Shown in pieces: positions 9,801 through 18,800 of a DNA stretch of 64,000 nucleotides; within the stretch, counting starts at the first letter, position 1, and every line of letters begins with the position of its first letter. The position numbers and the translations under genes were made by a program. The notes under the pieces are model-generated. The model saw only the letters and a program-made list of their open reading frames with translations, did no database searches and had not been told where the DNA came from. The stretch is from Rapana venosa. Lineage: Eukaryota; Mollusca; Gastropoda; Neogastropoda; Muricidae. The DNA is taken from the NCBI GenBank assembly GCA_028751875.1, contig CM054140.1, forward strand, positions 31,318,393 through 31,382,392. Direction: 5' to 3'.

Positions 9801-12800
9801 GGTTGCAACAATAAAAGCGTGTTGGAAGAAAAGAAGCATAGAGGTTCTTTGAAAAATGAACAGAAACCAGTCAAAACAACAGTAGAGAAGACGGCTTCTG
9901 TAAGGGAAGAAAAAGACATAACAGAAGAAGTGTCAGAACAGAGGAAGGACTGGAATGTTGAATTTGAAATCAAAGATATCAAGCTAGAGGAGGTGGACGA
10001 GGAGGATCTGGGTCCTCTAACATGGGAAGACGTTAATGAGCTCAAGGATGAGCTTCCAAGTGAAGATCAGCACTTTGAAGCAAGTAACCATCCAGACAGT
10101 GTTCCTATACAGCCAGTAGTTCATCACGCCAAAGCAAATGATTGTCCATCCAGTATTCCTGAGCAGCCAGTACATCAGCATTCCAAAGCAAGTGACCATC
10201 CAGATAGTGTTCCTAATCAGCCAGTTTTCTTTGAAGTTTGTCCAGTTAGCACATCTGAGGTTTCCTCCAAGAAAATTCAAACTGTGCTTGTTTCTCGCAT
10301 TCTTCCTGCACAGACTTCTGTTGCAAAGAAATCTCCTCAAAAGCCAGATCAACTCATTTTGAAAACAGCACAAAATACTTGTACATCTCCTCTGCCATCT
10401 GCCCAGAAGAAATCTCCACAATTACAGTCTTCAGCATGGGACACTCAGGCACTTGGTCAATCTTCAGTCCCAAACAAACCTTCAACAATTGCAAAAGTTC
10501 AGCCTAGTTCAGCTGGGATGCAAAACATTCAGACATCTGAACAGTCTTCTATCCCAAACAAACCTCTACAATCACAGATTCTACCTGGTTTACTCCTGAT
10601 ACCAAATGTTCAGCACCTGAACAGTCTCCTGTCCCAGAGACACCACAACAACCACAGATTCGACCTGGTTTACTCCTGGTACAAAATGTTCAGCCACCTG
10701 AACAGTCACCTGCCCCAAAGAAACCCCTACAGTCACAGACTGAGCCTGGTTCTGTTGTGATGCAAAATGTTCAGCCACCTGAACAGTCACCTGTCAAAAA
10801 AAACACCCTACAATCACAGACTGAGCCTGGTTCTGTTGTGATGCAAAATGTTCAGCCACCTGAACAGTCACCTGCCCCAAAGAAACCTATACAGTCACAG
10901 AAGCAGCCTGGTTCTGTTGTGATGCAAAATGTTCAGTCACCTGAACAGTCTCTTGTCCCCCCAAAACCCCTACAGTCACAGACTGAGCCTGGTTCTGTTG
11001 GGATACAAAATGTTCATCCACCTGAACAGTCACCTGTCCCAAAGAAAAACCTACAATCACAGACTGAGCCTGGTTCTGTTGTGATACAAAATGTTCAGCC
11101 ACCTGAACAGTCTTCTGTCCCAAAGAAACCCCTACAATCACATAAGCAGCATGGTTCAGTCGTGATACAAAGTGGTCCAACATACGAACGGCTTTTTGCC
11201 CCAGACGAACCCCAGCAATCAAACATTCAACCTAGTTCAGCAGTGGTACAGAATGCTCAGCAATCTGATCTGTCTTCTTTCTCTAAATCTCCACCGTCAA
11301 AGATTCAGCCCAGTCCAGCCGTGGCACAAAGCATTGAGACATCTGGTCAGAGTTCTCTCCGAAAGAAAAGATCACAGTCAACTCAAAAGCCCAGTTCAGC
11401 CATGGTTCGGAAGATCGCCCCAAAGAAATCTCCACAGCCCAGTGCAGTCATGCAAAGCAGTAGCTCATCTGGTCAGTCTTTTTCCCCAAAAAACTCTCTA
11501 CAATCACAGATTCAGCCCTTGTTGGTAGAAAACATTGAGAAATTTTTATCTGAACAGACTTCAGGCCAAATGAAAGAATTACAGATAAAGATTAATTTCA
11601 ATCCAGCCGTGGTACCAAATGTTCTGACGTCTGACCAGATTTCTGTCTCAAACAATCCAGCCCAGTCAACGATTCAGCCCAATTCAGGTGGGGCACAGAG
11701 CAAGAAGTCTTCTGCCCCAAAAAAACCTTCACAGTCAAAGCGCAGTTCAGGTGGGGCACACAGCATGAACACATCTCGTTGGTCTTCTGCTGCCAGAAAA
11801 TCCCCACAGTTGAAGCGCCGTTCAGCTGGAGCACACAGCATGAAGACATCTCATCAGTATGCTTCCCCCAGAAAACCTCCACAGTTTAATATCCAGCCCA
11901 GTTCAGCTGTGGTACAAAGCCTCAAGACCTCAGATGGGTCGTCTGTCCCAAGGAAACCTGGGTTAAACATTCAGCCTAGTTCAGCACTAGAACAAAGGAT
12001 GAGGCCATACAGACCATCTTCTGACCCAAGGAAGTTTTCTTCGCTGCAGACCCTATCAGAAGAACAAGGCCTTGAGATGTTCAGTCAGTCTCTTTCTGAA
12101 AGGAAATCTCAGCAGGTTTTCATTGAGCATGATTTGTTAAGGGGACAAAGCAGCCTGATATATGCTGGTGGGAACAGTGAAGAGATGATGGGGGAGGATG
12201 AGGCAGTAAAAGAACTACTGTCACAGTGGAAAGATCGGTCAGCTGATTCCAACATGAACATGTCCTCACCCATAGTCAGCTGGTTGGTGAACACAGACAC
12301 TTCTGGTGACACCAATGTCAGCATTTCCGACCTGACCAGCAATGAAAGTGATCCTGCAGAGCGCAAGTACACAATCAAAGGCAAGTATTGTGTATGCTTT
12401 CTTTCTTTAAACGATTTTAAAAAATCTGATTTGAACAACAAAACAAAATGCTTTTCGTTTTTCTATCTGATTTGAACAGCAAAACACAATGCTTTTAGTT
12501 TTTCTATCTGATTTGAACAGCAAAACACAACGCTTTTAGTTTTTCTATCTGATTTGAACAGCAAAACACAACGCTTTTAGTTTTTCTATCTGCTTTGAAC
12601 AGCAAAACACAATGCTTTTAGTTTTTTTAAATTATCTGATTTGAACAGCAAAACACAATGCTTTTAGTTTGGTTTTTTAATCTGATTTGAACAGGAAAAC
12701 ACAATGGCTTTTAGTTTTTCTATCTGATTTGAACAACAAAACACAATGCTTTTAGTTGGTTTTTTATTATTATCTGATTTGAACAGCAAAACACAATGCT

Positions 12801-15800
12801 TTTAGTTTTTCTATCTGATTTGAACAATAAAACACAATGCTTTTAGTTTTTCTATCTGATTTGAACAACAAAACACAATGCTTTTAGTTTTTTAAATTAT
12901 CTGATTTGAACAGCAAAACACAATGCTTTTAGTTTGTTTTTTTAATCTGATTTGAACAGGAAAACACAATGCTTTTTAGTTTTTCTATCTGATTTGAACA
13001 AAAAGCAATGCTTTTCATTTGTTTTTTTAATCTGATTTGAACAGCAAAACACAATGCTTTTAGTTTTTCTATCTGATTTGAACGGCAAAACACATGCTTT
13101 TTCTTTTTTCTATCTGATTTGAACAACAAACAAATGCTTTTTTAAAAAAAACCTGATTTGAACAACAAAACTCAATGCTTTTCTTTTTTTAAAATCTGAT
13201 TTGAACAACAAACAAAATGCTTTTCTTTTTAAAAAAAAATCTCATTTGAACAACAAACAGAATGCTTTTCTTTTTGATCTGATTTGAACAACAAAACAAA
13301 ATGCTTTCCTTTTTTTTAAATATCTGATTTGAACAACAAAACGAAATGCTTTCCTTTTTTTAAATATCTGATTTGAACAACAAAACACAAATGTACAAGT
13401 GTAATGTGCTATGTAAGCCTATCACTGTATCAGTGCATGATCGAATGTGAACTTGATTCATGCACATTATGTACACTTTAGTTAAATGCTTGGATTCCTT
13501 TACATATGTGTATACATACATGTGAATACACAAACACACACTCACATAACAGGTGTGTATTGTGCTGTTAGTTAATTTAATTTGTGTGTGTCACTGTGTT
13601 GTTTGTTGTTGCTGTATTGTATTCTCAGAATTAGTTGTAGAATGTCATTTAGTGGTAAAAATATAGATTAACAGGCGTTTGTACATCATTACATTAATCT
13701 TAGTTTGATTTAAAGAATGCTGTGGTTTCAGAATGTTTTGTAAATCTTAGAGGCACGTGGTCGAGTGTTAGGCGTCGACTGTGATCAGGTGGTTCGATCT
13801 CGCTGCTGTGTTGTGTCCTGGGAAAGACTTACTCTATTTTCCTCCCACACCAGGTGTACAGTGGGTACCAGCTTGCTGGGAAGTATTGGCGACAGATAGG
13901 TTCTTCACAGGGTGTTGTAAACATCAGTTCGCTTAACGAATCAGAAACCGGATAAGCTCGCTATGGTCCTTTGATCAAAAGAATACTATGTAGAATCTTA
14001 ATTTTAATTAACAAAAAAAAATAAAAAATTCAGCCAACACTGCCAACAGTTTGCATGGTTTCCATTTGGTGCAAGTTTTTACCTTCAGTGTTGAAGTGCT
14101 TCTTCAGACATAGGCAAGGCTGATATCCTGTATTTTCAAAGTCTCCTTCCAGCCTTGTGTAACATCAGGACTGTCCAGTACATAGCTAGTAATTCAGATC
14201 TGAAAATATATGATCTTTCACTAGTTTCAAAGTCGAATCACCTTGTGCATGATTTCCAAAAGTCTTCAAGAAAGAAACTGTTTTATGCGTTACCTGTGAT
14301 GTAATGCCATTGACTATGAAAATCATTAGTCACCAGTTTTGGGTGAAAAGTATAGTCACAAGTTGGACGGAAACTATAAGCCAGTCTCTTAGTGCAACAA
14401 AAATGACCACAGGAAATATCACCAGATATTTAGACTGCCGGTGTTGGTTTAAGTATAGCTTCACCTTCATCATCATCATCATTATCATCCATTATACCCA
14501 GTGGTGTGTAGGGCAGCAACAAAGCGCTTCCACTCCTGCCTATCCTGGGCCAACCTAGTCACTGATCCCCAAGAGTGCTGCATGGCCTTCATCTCACTTT
14601 CTACAGTCCTCCTCCACGTTGCTTTTGGTCTTCCTTTCTTTCTCCTTCCTTCTGGGGTCCAGTGCAATGCTGTTCTTGTGATTGACTGTAGGTCTCTTCG
14701 GAAGCTTCACCTTCAGTCCCATGTAAATAATTTTTTGCATGGGAACTTCCACATGTCTGTCTATTACAATAGAAATGGTTATTGTGATTAACATGAGTAC
14801 AGTTTTCTGTTGTCCATCAGCATGGATTATCTATGATTTGTGCTTTTTGTTTGCTCTGTTTACCAGGTATAAAACGTCTATTTAAACAAACAAAAAACTG
14901 TGTATAATGATATATAATCTGATAAAAAGTGTATACCTGTATGATGTCACAGGCATATGTCGTACCCCAGGGTGTGATGGGACAGGTCATATATCTGGCG
15001 CCTATTCCTATCACCGAAGGTGAGAAACAGTTTCATTTGATCTTTTGGAGGCTGGGGCTGGGATAATTATTTCGATAAGATATATCTATAGAAAAACTTA
15101 CCACAGATATAGAATGTTTCTCCTGGAATATAATGCCGTCCATGGTAGGTTGTTTGTGATCACTTAGATCCAGAATGATGTAGAGTAGTTCACTGAGAAC
15201 AGCAGACTTGCATTGAGCTTTTAGTGAATATATATATATCTCCACCAAGTGGGAGGCCATCTTTCTTTTGGTGAATTATGCAGGGCAGTGGTCAGCATTA
15301 AAAAGTAATATTAGTTTGTGTGTGTGTACTTGAGGGTATGTTGTGTTTATTTTTCTGTTTGTGATTTTGTAGCTCAGTATTTTATCCTTGCCCCCTCCCC
15401 ATTCTCATCACCTTTTGAAACTTGTCTCCTCATCTAGTGCTGCAATCATTCCTATGGATGTGGACTGTGGAAGTTTCTATGCACACTATGTAAAAATAAT
15501 ACCCTCGTTCATTCATTCTAATGCAGAGTAAAGTTGTAATTAAAATTGCTTTTCTTTTTGGCACTGGGTGCTTATGGTGTTTAATTAAGAGAGGTTGTGA
15601 ACTCGGTAAAAACTGAGATGGTTCTTTCCAAGCATGTTTAGAGAAAAACACAAACATCCAACATATCAGTTGACACACATTTTGGGGGTCTTCATTTCAA
15701 AATTCTTGATTTGGTGAAATGACTCTTTCCTAACTTTCTGAGGAGTCATTGTGACACTGTGCTGACACTTTGGCTGCCCCATTCAGGCCATTGTGTCTTG

Positions 15801-18800
15801 GCAGAAAGAACCTGGCGGAGCCCAACCTCTACAGGTCACAGATTGCATGCTGGGTATGTTAGTGTCATCCATACCACCGACCATAGCTGGCTTACTCTTG
15901 TCACTAGTTGTGAAGAGATGGATGGGTTTTTAATGTGTGTGCAAGGGGATGAGTGTGCAGTTAGCTCTTTGGACTTAAGTTTATAGTCTCATCCAAAGGA
16001 CATGCAGTGGAATGAAGTTGGAACTGTTGTTCACTCTTGGGAGGAAAATATCTATAGTTCAGTGGCAAGGTTCTAACCCTGCCCTCAGATTGGTGTACAA
16101 TCATTGGTCAGACACTCTGACTGACTCTCTAGCCACTTGTTTTTTCCATTCTCTGCCCCCTGCCTATTTAAACTCAAAGATGCTGTGACATAGTGGATGA
16201 TAATGGCCACAGCACTTTGCTGGGGAAGGTGGGATTTTTTTGTGTTTCTTTGAATTTTTTTTTATACATAGACCTGTAGAATCAGGTGACCTTCAGTTGA
16301 ATTTTGGCCATCTGTTTGCATTTAGAATTGAAATATTTTTTTCTTTATTTAAAAGGTATATTTCCCTATCTGCCTGTAAATACCCTACTGTGGTTTTTTC
16401 TTCTTTTTTTGTGTGTGGTGGTTTTGTCGTTTTGCGTGTGTCTTTTTTGGTGTTGACAAGTTATCTTCTGTTTGCAGCACATCTGGATGCCCAAGGAAGG
16501 CAAACCTTCCACGTCATTGTGAGTTTCTCTCCCTTTCTGTCTCCTCTGGCACTTTCTGTCTCTCTTGTCTGTCTGTCTGTCTCAAGGGGATATTTTCCCC
16601 TGGAGTTAACATCAGTGCAGACTCCACTCTCCCCAAAAGTCCTTCGGATGAGACTATAAACTGAGGCCCCGTGTGCGAACGCACGCAGAACATCTTGTGC
16701 ACACGTTAAAATCCTGTTCCGCTTTTCGCAAGAGTAGGCCATTGTGCGCCGTTGGGAACAGATGACAATTTACAAAACCGCATGCACATGGGGATTGGAT
16801 GTAAATAAAAGCACATAAGTGCTTATTCCATTATCCTCAGTATAAAAGAATTAAAAAAATAATAATAATTTAAATAACAGCAAAACAACTTTTTTGTCTG
16901 TACCTTCAAAAGAGAATTTTTATGTTACAGAAGATTTAATATAATTGCTTCCTCATTCACATTTTTCATTCAGTTTTGCCACAAATAACTGCTTTTTTAG
17001 TTTTACCTTTAGTTTGTGTGAGATATGCTAGCAACAGCAACAACACAACAACAACAAGATAAATCAACTTTTAAAGAAAGATATTGCCTGTGGCGATATC
17101 TAGAAGATTAAAAAAAAAAAATCTTCAATAATTTTCAGGAATCATGATGCAACAATAATTAACCAGTGAGAATGAAGTGAATGGTTGGTAGTGTTCTGGA
17201 TATTGTACATCAGCTCTTGTTCTAAAAAATTAAGAAAGAAATTAAAATTGAGCTTTTTATTGTGCATCGTAGGAAGTATGTGTTGAATATCATAGTAGCT
17301 TATTTTGTTGTTGTTTGGGTGAATGTGTACTTACGTCCACTGCTCCACATCATTCATGTGTGGTCTTTTCAGAATTTGATTTTCATTTATTATTATCATT
17401 GTTGTTACCATTATTTTTATCATCATTATTGCTGTTGTTATCACCATCATCATTATTATTTTATTATTGTCATCATCATCTTATGGTCATCGTTATTGTT
17501 GTTATCATCATTATTATTATTGCTGTTGTCATCATTATCATCATCATTATCATCACCATTATTATTCAATGCTTAATGTGTTTTCTGTTGCAGGGAGAGA
17601 CAGAGAGTTCTCACCAAGGTAGGATACTTTTCAAGAATCACACCAGGCTTTGAATTGAAATGTGTTTTGTCATACAGTACAACTTGCTTTGTATAAATCG
17701 CACTTGTTATCGACCTCGTAGAATTGATCTGTACATCTACACATGTCGTTAAATACTACTTCTGTTATTCAAAAGAAACACATTATTTTGTTGTTCGCCA
17801 TCTGATTGAATCATGTTTGGTGAAGTACTGCTGTTGAGTTGAAAACAGTATCGGTCTTGAGGTACAAGGGGGGGGGGGGGGGGCTTGTTAATACATGCCA
17901 CAGTTTTTCAGTTTTTAAAACAAGTGTTTATGGTATACATGAGCCTAAGTAGGTAAAGGTTCTAATATCAAACAGAATGTTCTATCACTGCTATTTCTAA
18001 CCCAATATTCGATGAAAAGAAAAGAAAAGAGCTCACTTGTCCATTCTTCAGATGTATCTTAGCAGCATACTGACTAACAATAGCATCACCTTTCAGCACA
18101 GAATTTTTTCCTTTCTCTGCAGATCTTCTCTTGTCCAGGATTCTTATACTGAACCTTTTCCCTACAGGTAACCCGCTATTGGGCAGCCAACCATCTACTA
18201 ACCCTTCCTTTCATATCACACACTACTGGGTTAATGATGCATACAGATGTACACAGTGCACATGCACTGGGAAAGAAGGGTTCATTCCTTTAGCATAGGG
18301 ATAGTGTTACGGGAAAACAGAAAGAACTAGTTTTGTTTGTTGAGGTTTATATTGGCTTTAAGTGTGCATTACAGCCTTATGTAACTGATTCTTATTTCTC
18401 AAGACTATAAGATGGCGAGTGTAAATTTATATGAAAAATAATTTTTCATTGCCTCTGACCACAAGGGGGGTTCCTGGGTTAGTTAACTAAGGAATGGTGT
18501 ATTTATATATATGGCATGTTTTATAATTACGATGCATACATTAGGTAGGTTTTGGGTAAAAGCAGATGATATTAGTTTATGTTAGATTTTCTAATAATTT
18601 TTGAGAGACAGAGAGTGTGAGTGAAAGAGAGTGCATGTGTGTGTGTGTAAAACGGAATAAATTCATGTTATCGATCAAACTGATACCAGGTGCCCCATTC
18701 AAGGATGCACTGGGAAGGGCCATGTCAACAACAAACGAACAACTCATCGCAGGTATGCCGCTAACTCTGTATTCATTTTATTTTATTTTGTTTTGTTTAT

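Larger units (their letters stand above)
12381..14952 (+). other. Intron 3 of the MYT1-like gene (GC-AG)
   Basis: Begins GCAAGT and ends tgtcacag. It contains the 42-bp minisatellite, a SINE-like element at 13.75 kb and a LINE tail at 14.5 kb. The rest is plain AT-rich sequence. Confidence 0.75.

Noticed and set aside
12380..12475. Reading exon 3 of the MYT1-like gene to the TGA after KGKYCVCF
   Set aside because: This would end the protein before the zinc fingers. Phase and the finger exons support splicing at the GC donor.
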